A stretch of 20,246 nucleotides of DNA from a virus: positions 1 to 20,246 of IMG/VR virus record IMGVR_UViG_3300023284_001445; one strand, 5' to 3'. Of this stretch, positions 12,156-19,452 are shown piece by piece. Numbering within the stretch: the stretch's first letter is position 1; every line of letters begins with the position of its first letter. Position numbers and translations under genes: made by a program. The notes beneath the pieces are model-generated. The model did not search any database, had not been told where the DNA came from, and was given only the letters and a program-made list of their open reading frames with translations.

Positions 12156-15100
12156 TTATATTTTGTCCATTTCCAACCAGTTCGGCCCTGCCTTTACCTC
12201 CACAGTGATTGGAACCGAGATACGGACTACATTCTCCATAACTCCGACAACCCACTTAGCCATCCCGTCGACCACCATCTTCGGGCACTCCCATACCAAC
12301 TCGTCATGCACCTGTAGGAGCCACCACAAGAAGGCTGGGGAGCTCCTGTGTAGCTTCCCCATAGCCAGCTTAATAACGGCCTGTGCTGAACTTTGCACCG
12401 GCATATTACACGCCTGTCTCTCTCCTGCCGCCCTTATCCGCCTAATAGGACTCTGAACCTCTGGAGTGAACCGGACCCGCCCCACTAGATCCTGAACATA
12501 ACCATTTAACCTGGCAAAGGACTTCACCCCCTCTTGATAGGTTTTAAGCTCCGGCCTCAGTTGATAGTAATTTTTAATAAAATCCCGGCACCGATCCAAA
12601 TCCCAGCCGTCCGCCCCTTCCCTGGCCATCTGAGTCTCCAATCCGTACTCGCTCTCTAGGTAGATAACTCCGAAGCCGATATTCTTGGTGGCCTTATACT
12701 CAACCGAGTTACTATCCACGTCATCCAGGGGGATGCCGAATATCTCCGACATAGTCTCTTTGTGGATATGCCGCCCCTCTCGGAACAGCCGAATCATCGA
12801 CTCGCATTTAGAAAGGTGCGCTACAATTCTCATCTCGATTTGACTGTAATCGGCCGAAAGTAGTACATTCCCCGGCTCACAGATATACCCCTTCCTGATC
12901 AGCCTCCCATCCTCACTTCTAGCCGGTATCTGCATGGAGTTGAAATCCGCCATGGACCATCTACCCGTAGCGGTCCTAGTGACCTTGATCTCTCCGTGGA
13001 TACGGTTATTTTCGTCCACCGCAGCAGGCAGGGTTTCGCAGAAGCTATCTCTCAGGTGGGTGAGGTGACGGTATAGCTCCACTTCAGGAACCACGGGGTG
13101 TTTGATCTTGGCCAACTCCCCTTTAGCCACGGAAGGAAGGCCAGTCTCGGTATACCTACTCGGTTTGAAGCCAAGCCGTTCAAAAAATAGCACTCTAAGT
13201 TCGTTGTCACTATTCGGGTTGAATCTGAATTTCCCACTCCCCCGGCACCGACATGCTTCAGGGTTGGTGTGCGCCGGTGTACTGGCCGTCCCCCAACACT
13301 CAGGACAGGCGAGATTAGCCGTGTCGAATATAATTTCCGCCTGCCTCTCCATTCGCTCCAAGAAGCTCCGGGATAACATGCGTAGATAGTCCGGGTCCAC
13401 CTTAAAACCCCTCTGCATCATCTCTAGAGCGACGGGGAGGGTGGCCTTGTCCATTTCGTAGGTAAACTGTAATCCGGCCTCTTGGATCATGGGCCAGAGG
13501 ACAGACCGTACCCTGCCGGTAGCATCGGCATCCCGGCTGGCGTAATAAACCGCCTTCTCCCTAGGGATATCATCCATAGTCCCGTCCGGCATCATCCCCA
13601 TCACCGCCTCAACCTCTTCCCTCTCTCTCGGGTCTAAGGAATACCAGCGGTTATGAGCGTCTACCGGGCCGCTCTCCAGTACCTTTCCTCCCACCACATC
13701 CGCGACGATTCCTTTCATCTTCCGGGTAATGTGGTGAGGGGTGGTACGCTTGACCTCTAACTTCCCTCTGGTCTTACTCCAAGTCATATCCTCCAGAATT
13801 GGAGGGGAGGGCCAGGCTACTTGGTCCGGGGACCAGTCGTTGCCTTCCAGCCTGTACTTATAGACTCCCTTCTCCACTCGCTCTTTCTTGACCTTGTGAG
13901 CCCCGTAGGCGGTTTTTTTCAGGAGGGTGAGGGTTTTACCCAAATCTTCCTGGTTGACCGGTAGGATAGCCCCTGTGTCCATGCAGGGAGGCTCTTTGTC
14001 CTTGTAGAACCATCCCCCTGAACCGATACACGCCCACGTGGCAAGAAATTTCCTTTTCTCCTCTGTAGTTTCAAATTCCACAGGCATTCCAGGTTTGAGA
14101 GAGATGGCGGTGTTCAGGTAATTCAAGGCTTTCTCTTTTCGGTACGGTGAGACGGTCTCGGTGTAGCTCTCCATCTCCATCCCACAGAAGCGCCAAGCAA
14201 GCTCTTTCAAACCTTGGGGGAGACCGAGAAGGTAGGCCATGAGCATGGTATCGTCGGTATTTTTCGGGAGGGAGAGGAATTGAGCGTCGTAGAGGTAGTT
14301 GTGGACGGTGACCCTAGACTGGCTAACTTTTTCTGCTTCCTGCTCCCACTTATCGGGAAACATGAAAAGGCCTGTCCCTGGATGGCAAGATGTTTGTACG
14401 CTCCAGAGTTTCCCGTCCACGGTCTCTGTGTCTAATGCCCAATCAAAAGGCTCTATATTCTCGCCTTCAGGGAGTTGGCGATAGGACGGCTCGGAGTACT
14501 GGTCTACCCTCTGAAAATCCTCCACACTCTTCCCCGCGACCAACCCACCTAGGACTTTGAAATCAGACTGAATCTCCCGCATTAAGGAGGTGTTGTAGAA
14601 TCCGGCGGCAGGGTGAAACACTGGGAGCAGAACCACCCTAGGTTCTGACTTGACTCCTTGGAGGCCGTCTAGCTCGGTCCCTCCCCCGGACACAGACTCT
14701 ACATATTCTGACTCTGTTTGAGCCATTTCTTCTCCCTTTTCTGTAGGCTGTGTTACTTCCATCGTAGGCGTGGCCTTTAGGACAGTGAGTTTTTCGTGCC
14801 TCTCGGTGAGTCTTGGCATCAACGGCGTCGTACATGTTGTCGGAATGGCTTCCGAGGTAGAGGTGTGTTGGTCTAACGCAAGGTGGGTTGTTACATCGGT
14901 GGAGGATCCACTGCCCTGCTGGGATGGAGCCATAGGTAATCTCCCAGGCAACCCTATGGGCCTTTCGTAATTTTCCTGTCTTTCCCCCGTACTGGAAGGC
15001 CCCATATCCGAATGAGAATCTTCCGGCCTGCCACTCCCAACAATCCCCTGTTGAGTCAACCTTTGACCAGAAGCTATTTTCCATGTTGGTCCGTCTTTGA

Positions 15101-15548
15101 GGATTGGTATTCCATGGACGTGCTCAACAGTCAAACCCTCCCCTAAGAAATACTCAATCGCCACCTTCCCCATAGGGACTATGATTTCCGGCTTCACTAG
15201 GCTTAGCTCCAAGTCCAACCAGCGCTGACCACAGAACCTCGCCTCCTCTCTCGTGGGCGTCCTATTTCCCTTGGGGCGGCATTTAACACAATTGGAGATG
15301 AGACAATCTTCCCTGGCTATACCAATCGATCGTAAGAGAGAATTTAGGTACTGCCCGGCGTCCCCAGTGAACGGCTCACCCTTTTCATCCTCATTCTTGC
15401 CTGGGCCCTCACCGATTAGAGCGACCTTGGCATTCATGGGGCCTACAGCAGGCACCGGCCCCGCGCAGTCTCGTCTTAGAGGGCAGTCGGTACAGCCTCG
15501 GTTGAGGGCGTAGAGGCCAGAGGAGACGGTATTAGCTATTGTCGTCAA
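12156..15548 (-). CDS. Uracil-DNA glycosylase (family 4)-DNA polymerase A fusion, 1130 aa
   Basis: Residues 1-150 match family-4 uracil-DNA glycosylases: GEGPGKNEDEKGEPFTG (46-62), RPKGNRTP (91-98) and iron-sulfur ligands Cys19, Cys22, Cys90 and Cys106. The last glycosylase motif, LLPVFHPAAGFYN (307-319), is separated by a low-hydrophobic insert (about 155-303) that is another frame of a nested HNH gene. A 3'-5' exonuclease domain follows with Asp373/Glu375 (DTE), Asn417 and Asp421 (VHNYLYD), and Tyr669/Asp673 in YYASRDAD; about 250 residues between the second and third motifs exceed the usual spacing. Family A polymerase motifs are DYSQIEMR (900-907), KNIGFGVIY (955-963, Phe959) and VHDE (1080-1083). 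A Cys cluster (Cys748, 751, 766, 768) interrupts the region before motif A. All catalytic residues seem present, so this is the likely replicative polymerase, coupled to uracil detection. Confidence 0.93.
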   Translation of the reverse strand: MTTIANTVSSGLYALNRGCTDCPLRRDCAGPVPAVGPMNAKVALIGEGPGKNEDEKGEPFTGDAGQYLNSLLRSIGIAREDCLISNCVKCRPKGNRTPTREEARFCGQRWLDLELSLVKPEIIVPMGKVAIEYFLGEGLTVEHVHGIPILKDGPTWKIASGQRLTQQGIVGSGRPEDSHSDMGPSSTGERQENYERPIGLPGRLPMAPSQQGSGSSTDVTTHLALDQHTSTSEAIPTTCTTPLMPRLTERHEKLTVLKATPTMEVTQPTEKGEEMAQTESEYVESVSGGGTELDGLQGVKSEPRVVLLPVFHPAAGFYNTSLMREIQSDFKVLGGLVAGKSVEDFQRVDQYSEPSYRQLPEGENIEPFDWALDTETVDGKLWSVQTSCHPGTGLFMFPDKWEQEAEKVSQSRVTVHNYLYDAQFLSLPKNTDDTMLMAYLLGLPQGLKELAWRFCGMEMESYTETVSPYRKEKALNYLNTAISLKPGMPVEFETTEEKRKFLATWACIGSGGWFYKDKEPPCMDTGAILPVNQEDLGKTLTLLKKTAYGAHKVKKERVEKGVYKYRLEGNDWSPDQVAWPSPPILEDMTWSKTRGKLEVKRTTPHHITRKMKGIVADVVGGKVLESGPVDAHNRWYSLDPREREEVEAVMGMMPDGTMDDIPREKAVYYASRDADATGRVRSVLWPMIQEAGLQFTYEMDKATLPVALEMMQRGFKVDPDYLRMLSRSFLERMERQAEIIFDTANLACPECWGTASTPAHTNPEACRCRGSGKFRFNPNSDNELRVLFFERLGFKPSRYTETGLPSVAKGELAKIKHPVVPEVELYRHLTHLRDSFCETLPAAVDENNRIHGEIKVTRTATGRWSMADFNSMQIPARSEDGRLIRKGYICEPGNVLLSADYSQIEMRIVAHLSKCESMIRLFREGRHIHKETMSEIFGIPLDDVDSNSVEYKATKNIGFGVIYLESEYGLETQMAREGADGWDLDRCRDFIKNYYQLRPELKTYQEGVKSFARLNGYVQDLVGRVRFTPEVQSPIRRIRAAGERQACNMPVQSSAQAVIKLAMGKLHRSSPAFLWWLLQVHDELVWECPKMVVDGMAKWVVGVMENVVRISVPITVEVKAGPNWLEMDKI
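14638..15084 (-). CDS. HNH endonuclease nested out of frame in the polymerase gene, 148 aa
   Basis: This same-strand gene lies wholly inside the glycosylase-polymerase gene in a different frame. The N-terminal part, DCWEWQAG ... YGAFQYGG ... KAHRVAWEITYGSIPAG, then ILHRCNNPPCVRPTHL and SHSDNMYD, is the HNH_3-type domain of free-standing phage homing endonucleases, with catalytic His in ILHRC and structural Cys residues. A second motif, THCPKGHAYDGSNT with CRVC near the end, is a common C-terminal zinc module in these enzymes. The N-terminus (ENSFWSKVDSTGDCW) is typical, so the protein looks complete and intact. No strong binding site precedes the ATG. It spans almost exactly the insert between intact glycosylase motifs, so it probably arrived as a mobile gene. 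Confidence 0.85.
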   Translation of the reverse strand: MENSFWSKVDSTGDCWEWQAGRFSFGYGAFQYGGKTGKLRKAHRVAWEITYGSIPAGQWILHRCNNPPCVRPTHLYLGSHSDNMYDAVDAKTHREARKTHCPKGHAYDGSNTAYRKGRRNGSNRVRICRVCVRGRDRARRPPRSQVRT

Positions 15549-15705
15549 TGTTCTCCCCCAGGTAGGAGCCGCAGGTAGGACAGTACTTTAAGATCATCCA
15601 GGCATCTCGCCGACTCCGGTACATCCGCCCGTCCTTACTAGTTGACAGTTGATAGATAAGAGGCTCCTGCCTCGTGTCAACGTGGCTGATCTGTGCCTCT
15701 ACCAT
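15532..15705 (-). CDS. Small protein with C-terminal CxxC, 57 aa
   Basis: GAGGGAAGG just before the ATG at 15705 supports this start over an upstream in-frame ATG at 15747 that would lie deep in the neighbouring gene. The product has a strand-rich N-terminus (VEAQISHVDTRQEPLIYQL), a basic helix (YRSRRDAWMILKY) and then CPTCGSYL, a half zinc site that may need a dimer or partner. It overlaps the polymerase start by 17 bases, so the pair may be coupled. Phage protein of unknown role. Confidence 0.55.
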   Translation of the reverse strand: MVEAQISHVDTRQEPLIYQLSTSKDGRMYRSRRDAWMILKYCPTCGSYLGENIDDNS

Positions 15706-15889
15706 TTCCTTCCCTCTTGTGAATGTACAAATACTGCCGAACTGCATCCTCCGAGAAACCCCAATCCTTCGCTACTCTCTGGATCATCTCCACCTTGGCT
15801 TCAGCTTCCGACTCCGCTTGAATGGAATAGGCGACAGGGATGGGGCGCCACATCTCACCGGTGATTTGGAAGGTCTGAGACTTGGTCAT
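15677..15889 (-). CDS. Small alpha/beta protein, 70 aa
   Basis: The ATGA start overlaps the MazG-like gene's stop. A strand (SQTFQITGEMWRPIPVAYSI) leads into an Ala/Glu-rich helix (AESEAEAKVEMIQRVAKDWG). A second helix, FSEDAVRQYLYIHKRE, follows and then a short polar tail. The pattern of strands then helix with alternating charge recalls small phage proteins with a DUF-type beta-alpha fold, but I cannot name it. The end overlaps the next gene by 29 bases. Confidence 0.55.
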   Translation of the reverse strand: MTKSQTFQITGEMWRPIPVAYSIQAESEAEAKVEMIQRVAKDWGFSEDAVRQYLYIHKREGNGRGTDQPR

Positions 15890-16317
15890 ATCACCTTTCC
15901 TCCGTGCTTCTCCGGCCTCCCCCTGTTGTACTCCATCTTCAGCCTCACCACATCGGCCAAATCTACCCCGGTCTCATCGGCCAAATGCGCTACGCGAATG
16001 ATGATATCGGCCAACTCCACTCCCCAACCCAGAGGCTTTTGGTCCTCGTTACCGTGGTAATACACACCTCGGTAGAGATTATTGGATCTGTACTCCTCCA
16101 GGGCTTCGGAGACCTCACTGTGAATCAAAACCAGTAATTCTCCCACTGATCTCTTCTCTGGCCATTTGGACCGGGCTACCGTTCCCGCCTCGGCTTGAAT
16201 GACTGGGAGGGATGCTTGCCTTGACATACAGGTCTCATGGGCGAACACTCCATTAAGGTCTTGGGGCAAGGCTGGAGTGTTAGGCTCTATGCCTCCACAA
16301 AGCTTACAGGCGATCAT
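15886..16317 (-). CDS. MazG-type nucleotide pyrophosphohydrolase with zinc module, 143 aa
   Basis: The start at 16317 is set by an ATGA overlap with the HIRAN gene's stop; a longer frame to 16422 would run inside that gene. Cys4/Cys7 and, after the loop, HETC (Cys31) suggest a small N-terminal metal site. The rest is a MazG/all-alpha NTP-PPase fold: SVGELLVLIHSEVSEALEEY supplies the first acidic helix, with its E-x-x-E pattern. GWGVELADIIIRVAHLADETG supplies the second, with E-x-x-D. These enzymes hydrolyse nucleoside triphosphates to monophosphate and pyrophosphate, cleaning the nucleotide pool. Phage versions may also act on dUTP or on alarmone levels. A dUTP role would fit the uracil glycosylase-polymerase downstream, as inference. 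Confidence 0.78.
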   Translation of the reverse strand: MIACKLCGGIEPNTPALPQDLNGVFAHETCMSRQASLPVIQAEAGTVARSKWPEKRSVGELLVLIHSEVSEALEEYRSNNLYRGVYYHGNEDQKPLGWGVELADIIIRVAHLADETGVDLADVVRLKMEYNRGRPEKHGGKVI

Positions 16318-16598
16318 ATATCCAGCCCTAACCTCAACCCGAATAAACTTCGCCCTACCTTCTTTAAAGGGACCACCCCTTCCTGGTCTTTGATGACCTT
16401 GACGATAGACGGCCCCCACCACCGCCTAGCCCAACCCCTCGGAAGGAAGCCTACGATTTCTCCATCTACTGTGATAGCACAGGCCTCTTTATCGTGGACA
16501 TTTTCCGGCTGGAGGGAGAGAATCCCCAGGCACCTAGTTGGAAGAGCCTTCACCTTTGGTTGACGGAACGACGTACCCTTTACCTTGATAGCGATCAT
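16314..16598 (-). CDS. HIRAN-domain protein, 94 aa
   Basis: The first 60 residues match the HIRAN domain: KVKGTSFRQPKV, then CLGILSLQPENVHDKEACAI and the VDGEIVGFLPRGWARRW end. HIRAN domains bind DNA ends, notably single-stranded 3' ends at stalled forks in HLTF/Rad5 helicases; bacterial and phage forms are often stand-alone as here. A short basic tail follows (IKDQEGVVPLKKVGRS, then LFGLRLGLDI). It sits between a Cys/HTH protein and the MazG gene, with ATGA overlaps at both ends. It may mark phage replication intermediates; that role is inferred. Confidence 0.75.
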   Translation of the reverse strand: MIAIKVKGTSFRQPKVKALPTRCLGILSLQPENVHDKEACAITVDGEIVGFLPRGWARRWWGPSIVKVIKDQEGVVPLKKVGRSLFGLRLGLDI

Positions 16599-16837
16599 AG
16601 TAATCTTAACTTCAGCCTGTAAATGGATCTCTCAGTCACGGAGAATCTGATTGCTGCCTCCCTAACGTTCAGGCTCTCCCTCACCATAATCTCAAGTACC
16701 TCTCGATCCTTGGCCTCTCTCCGATACTGCGCGGCACCAACGGGATTATCGTATTTGCATTCGGGCAGAGGGCAGTCTTGGCAGGTAGGAGAAACGTCAC
16801 ATCCACCGTCTATATGGGAGGTTTCATACACTCTCAT
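16595..16837 (-). CDS. Cys-cluster and helix-turn-helix protein, 80 aa
   Basis: Cys13, Cys19, Cys22 and Cys27 (CDVSPTCQDCPLPECKYDNP) form a compact metal-binding cluster. Residues about 45-78 read as a helix-turn-helix (EVLEIMVRESLNVREAAIRF, then SVTERSIYRLKLRLL), like the recognition part of a sigma-factor region 4 or a recombinase resolving domain. Small phage proteins with a similar cluster and helix-turn-helix are common and are usually guessed to be regulators. The start ATGA overlaps the ERCC4 gene's stop. The role is inferred. Confidence 0.68.
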   Translation of the reverse strand: MRVYETSHIDGGCDVSPTCQDCPLPECKYDNPVGAAQYRREAKDREVLEIMVRESLNVREAAIRFSVTERSIYRLKLRLL

Positions 16838-17550
16838 CTTGGCCCTAGCTCCCGGTCCACGCTTTCAGTTATAACCTTTCCTATTCCCTTGATAGCTAGC
16901 CAACGCATTTTTGGGGCGTTGATCATCTTTCGAATACCGTCCTCTTTAAATTCCTCCTCGATCCAGCCGCTTCTCTTCCAGTCCACACCCTCTAGCTCCT
17001 TGGCCATTCGGCGCAGTAGGGAGGGCGGCTGGAGGTTGACAGCATTGGGGCGGCGATGGAATCTCAACAGGCTGTTGTGTTTCTCTGGCGGCTCTTGAAA
17101 TAGCTCGTAGAGATCGGTGATCACCCTGGCTGTCTCCCTAACGGTGTGGGTGCGTTTGACCAGCACCCCGCAGTACAAAGAGAGTTCGTTTAGGTACTGG
17201 TCTAGCCTTTTGTAAGTGTGCCCTGTACTAGTCCACCATCCCCTTTCATTCCGGTACTCAATGATGCCGTCAAGGGCCTCTCTCATATAGCCCTCTGGTA
17301 TCTCAAGCACGGTCACGTACCATTCAAACCCCGCCTCCCTGGCCCTCCCTACCTGGTCGATATGTCGCCCGTCATCTAGGCATTTCAGCATGTCCAGAAG
17401 CTTCTTTCGCTCTACACACGACCAGACGATCTCATTGTCCGTCCAGTAGCCTTGGAATATAGCGTCACCGTAGGGTATAGGGCAGGGGATAACAGATGGA
17501 ATGTGCGGGATTAGGTCTTGATCGTTGGGGGCGGAGGTCAGGTAGATCAC
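16834..17550 (-). CDS. ERCC4-type structure-specific nuclease, 238 aa
   Basis: The catalytic pattern of the XPF/Mus81 ERCC4 fold is present: GD at 28-29, the signature ERKKLLD at 47-53 (E-R-K-x-x-x-D), and a strand FEWYVTVLE with Glu83. The following part is helical with Trp/Arg (IIEYRNERGWW). The end (NAPKMRWLAIKGIGKVI) resembles a helix-hairpin-helix DNA-binding element, the usual partner of this nuclease. Family members cut branched DNA such as flaps and forks. The start is GTG at 17550, after the methyltransferase stop, with AGGGG upstream. It would resolve replication or recombination intermediates for the polymerase and the Sak4-like ATPase. Confidence 0.8.
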   Translation of the reverse strand: MIYLTSAPNDQDLIPHIPSVIPCPIPYGDAIFQGYWTDNEIVWSCVERKKLLDMLKCLDDGRHIDQVGRAREAGFEWYVTVLEIPEGYMREALDGIIEYRNERGWWTSTGHTYKRLDQYLNELSLYCGVLVKRTHTVRETARVITDLYELFQEPPEKHNSLLRFHRRPNAVNLQPPSLLRRMAKELEGVDWKRSGWIEEEFKEDGIRKMINAPKMRWLAIKGIGKVITESVDRELGPR

Positions 17551-17553
17551 TAT

Positions 17554-18339
17554 TCATTCGCCCCTAAGAAACCTTGCAACCACTGCCGGTACGATTCCAT
17601 TCCCAAGGGTTCTAAGGCGGTCCACCCGATGGGCAACCCCATCATCCACTCGCCGAAGAGTGGAAAAGGCTTTTCCTGCCACAGATACCGGGTCCAGTCG
17701 TGTAATGTGGTTGTAACTTGATTGCCCGTCCTTTTGTCGTGAGGTTTCATCCCAGGAACCCAAGGGTTTCCATGACTGTCTACCAGATTGTTCAGGTCTA
17801 TACAGTTGCTGGTCAATTTGTTGGCATGAAGAGTAGGCAAGTAAAAACCACCGCTCTCTAAGGTGGGGAGCTCCTGCTTTGGCAGCGGAACACAAACCCC
17901 AAACTGCAGAGTACCTTGCCTCGGAAAGACCCCCAATAACTTCCGCACTATATGGCTCAGCCCCGTCAACCAATCCCCTGACATTCTCCAACAAGACGTA
18001 CTTCGGTCCCACTTCCCGTATAGCCCGTAAGGTATCAGGCCAGAGGTTTCTTGAATCTTCTCTTCCAAGACGTTTCCCAGCGTGTGAATGTGGTTGGCAT
18101 GGGAAACCCGCAGTGATGATATCCACCATTCCGGCCATTGGTCGAAAGTTGGCGGTTCGGATGTCCCTGATGATTGGCGCGAAGTCGAGGAAGCCATCTT
18201 GCATTCGTCTCCAGAGAAGGCGTTGACAGTACGGGTCTGATTCCACGTATCCAATGGTCTGAATGGGTACCTTGGCCAATCGCAATCCCAAGGTGAATCC
18301 ACCATACCCAGAGAAAAGACTAAGTTCCCGGAGCCTCAC
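17554..18339 (-). CDS. C5-cytosine DNA methyltransferase, 261 aa
   Basis: The Dcm-family motifs appear in order: motif I LSLFSGYGGFTLGL (7-20), the adenosine-binding acid in VESDPYC, motif IV GFPCQPHSHAG with catalytic Cys81, motif VI LLENVRG (117-122), motif VIII HLRERWF (159-165) and motif X LRTLGNGIVPAV near the end. The target-recognition part between VIII and X is short, about 75 residues, so the protein is at the small end of the family. No matching restriction enzyme is present, so self-protection against host restriction is the likely job. The start is GTG in a GTGA overlap with the ATPase stop. A second open frame lies across it but shows no protein-like features. Confidence 0.93.
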   Translation of the reverse strand: MRLRELSLFSGYGGFTLGLRLAKVPIQTIGYVESDPYCQRLLWRRMQDGFLDFAPIIRDIRTANFRPMAGMVDIITAGFPCQPHSHAGKRLGREDSRNLWPDTLRAIREVGPKYVLLENVRGLVDGAEPYSAEVIGGLSEARYSAVWGLCSAAKAGAPHLRERWFLLAYSSCQQIDQQLYRPEQSGRQSWKPLGSWDETSRQKDGQSSYNHITRLDPVSVAGKAFSTLRRVDDGVAHRVDRLRTLGNGIVPAVVARFLRGE

Positions 18340-19154
18340 CCGTGTACCAACCCCAACAACGCCTCGAAAGTCACTCCCACCGGAACGTCCGCCGCCGGAT
18401 CTCTGGGGGCTCCCTCCACCAGCCTCCTCCCCACGAGTCCTATATTCTGCCTACAATTCAACACCAGGGCGGAGAACTTCGGCGGTCGGAAACCATCTTC
18501 CCTCTCCAACTGAATTAAGGCCTGAACTGCATTCTCCAACTTGCTAACCCCAGCCCTCTCCCACGTCCCCTTTTGGTTGAACACCTCTCTCATGTGGCAG
18601 ATATAGATGGTGCTGACTTTCGAGGCCTTATACGCCCGAGTGATCAAAGACCGCCAGTCGGAGTTCACCACGTCGAAATTCTGCCTGTCACCTTGGGACA
18701 GCTGGCCGGTATAGCCAAAATGAGCGAGTCTATTAAGCTGGTCCATCTCCGTGGCAGTGTCGAATACCAGCGTGCCTTGGCCAATCTGTTGAAGCTCGGT
18801 GTAGGCGGCGTAGGCCTTATCTTGTACCTCCTCCCAAAGAGCGTTGAACCTTTCTTTCCTTTCTCCTAGAGATCCAGACCGATCACTCACGTCCACCTCC
18901 CAATGGAGGACATCGCCGTTTTGAGAGAACTTCTGAATCACCCCCTCTGTGCCGATGTCCGTGTCAATGTGGATGACAGGTGGAATAGCACCTAGAGCAA
19001 ACGTGGTCTTCCCCCGTTTGTCTCGGGCTTGTACTCCCAGGATAAGCCGCCGGTAGACTTGGGTGGAAGGGATGGAAAATCCGATTGATTTGAGCCTGTC
19101 CAAAGAGACAGCCTGCTCACCTGTGGCCCCTGGATTAGGTACAGTAGTCATCAT
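18336..19154 (-). CDS. Sak4-like RecA-fold ATPase, 272 aa
   Basis: The P-loop region is ILGVQARDKRGKTTFAL (residues 38-54): GKT is intact, but the usual first Gly of G-x-x-x-x-G-K-T is Ala43. Walker B is GTLVFDTATEM with Asp132. The remainder (YICHMREVFNQKGTW, then FSALVLNCRQNIGLV) matches the AAA_24/Sak4 phage ATPases, which act as single-strand annealing recombinases. The protein starts with two Met codons at 19154 and 19151; the binding site is weak. It leads into the methyltransferase and nuclease genes. It probably drives recombination-dependent replication. The atypical P-loop glycine deserves checking. Confidence 0.78.
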   Translation of the reverse strand: MMTTVPNPGATGEQAVSLDRLKSIGFSIPSTQVYRRLILGVQARDKRGKTTFALGAIPPVIHIDTDIGTEGVIQKFSQNGDVLHWEVDVSDRSGSLGERKERFNALWEEVQDKAYAAYTELQQIGQGTLVFDTATEMDQLNRLAHFGYTGQLSQGDRQNFDVVNSDWRSLITRAYKASKVSTIYICHMREVFNQKGTWERAGVSKLENAVQALIQLEREDGFRPPKFSALVLNCRQNIGLVGRRLVEGAPRDPAADVPVGVTFEALLGLVHG

Positions 19155-19161
19155 TTCACCG

Positions 19162-19452
19162 CTATGTATGTTCTTCTTTTTTTAGTAAAGGCTTGTAGGA
19201 GTATTCCCTAGCTATTTCTAAGTCCCACCCGTCAATCTCCCCCCAGCCCTCCTCTGAAAGATCAGGATAAAGAAATACGGAGGCACGGCTACCAGTAGCA
19301 TTAAGACGGACGATAGGGCCTACACATTTCTCTAGGTGGGATACAACTTCATTCCTTATGGTCAAGAGTCCTACAGGCTTACGAGTGAAGCCCCAGTTGC
19401 ACAGGAAGCACCGGACGGACCCGAATGTCTCTAATGTTTCTCTCCCGGTCAT
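19162..19452 (-). CDS. Small Cys/His protein, 96 aa
   Basis: AAGGTG stands about six bases before the ATG at 19452. Cys15/Cys18 (CFLCNWGF) with His39 and Cys43 (HLEKC) form a likely zinc finger. The C-terminal half (ASVFLYPDLSEEGWGEIDGW, then DLEIAREY) is acidic and aromatic, ending LLKKEEHT. The ATG overlaps the TGA of the 45-residue gene (ATGA). No family recognised. Confidence 0.6.
   Translation of the reverse strand: MTGRETLETFGSVRCFLCNWGFTRKPVGLLTIRNEVVSHLEKCVGPIVRLNATGSRASVFLYPDLSEEGWGEIDGWDLEIAREYSYKPLLKKEEHT

Noticed and set aside
14638-15084. Intein interpretation of the insert in the glycosylase-polymerase
   Set aside because: An intein endonuclease would be in frame with the host protein and flanked by splicing motifs (Cys/Ser start, His-Asn end). 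Here the HNH is out of frame and no such motifs are seen.
17550-18305. A 251-codon open frame overlapping the cytosine methyltransferase on the same strand
   Set aside because: It has no recognisable motif, its product is compositionally odd, and the overlapping frame holds every Dcm motif in order. It is a shadow frame, but it shows that long silent frames occur here.
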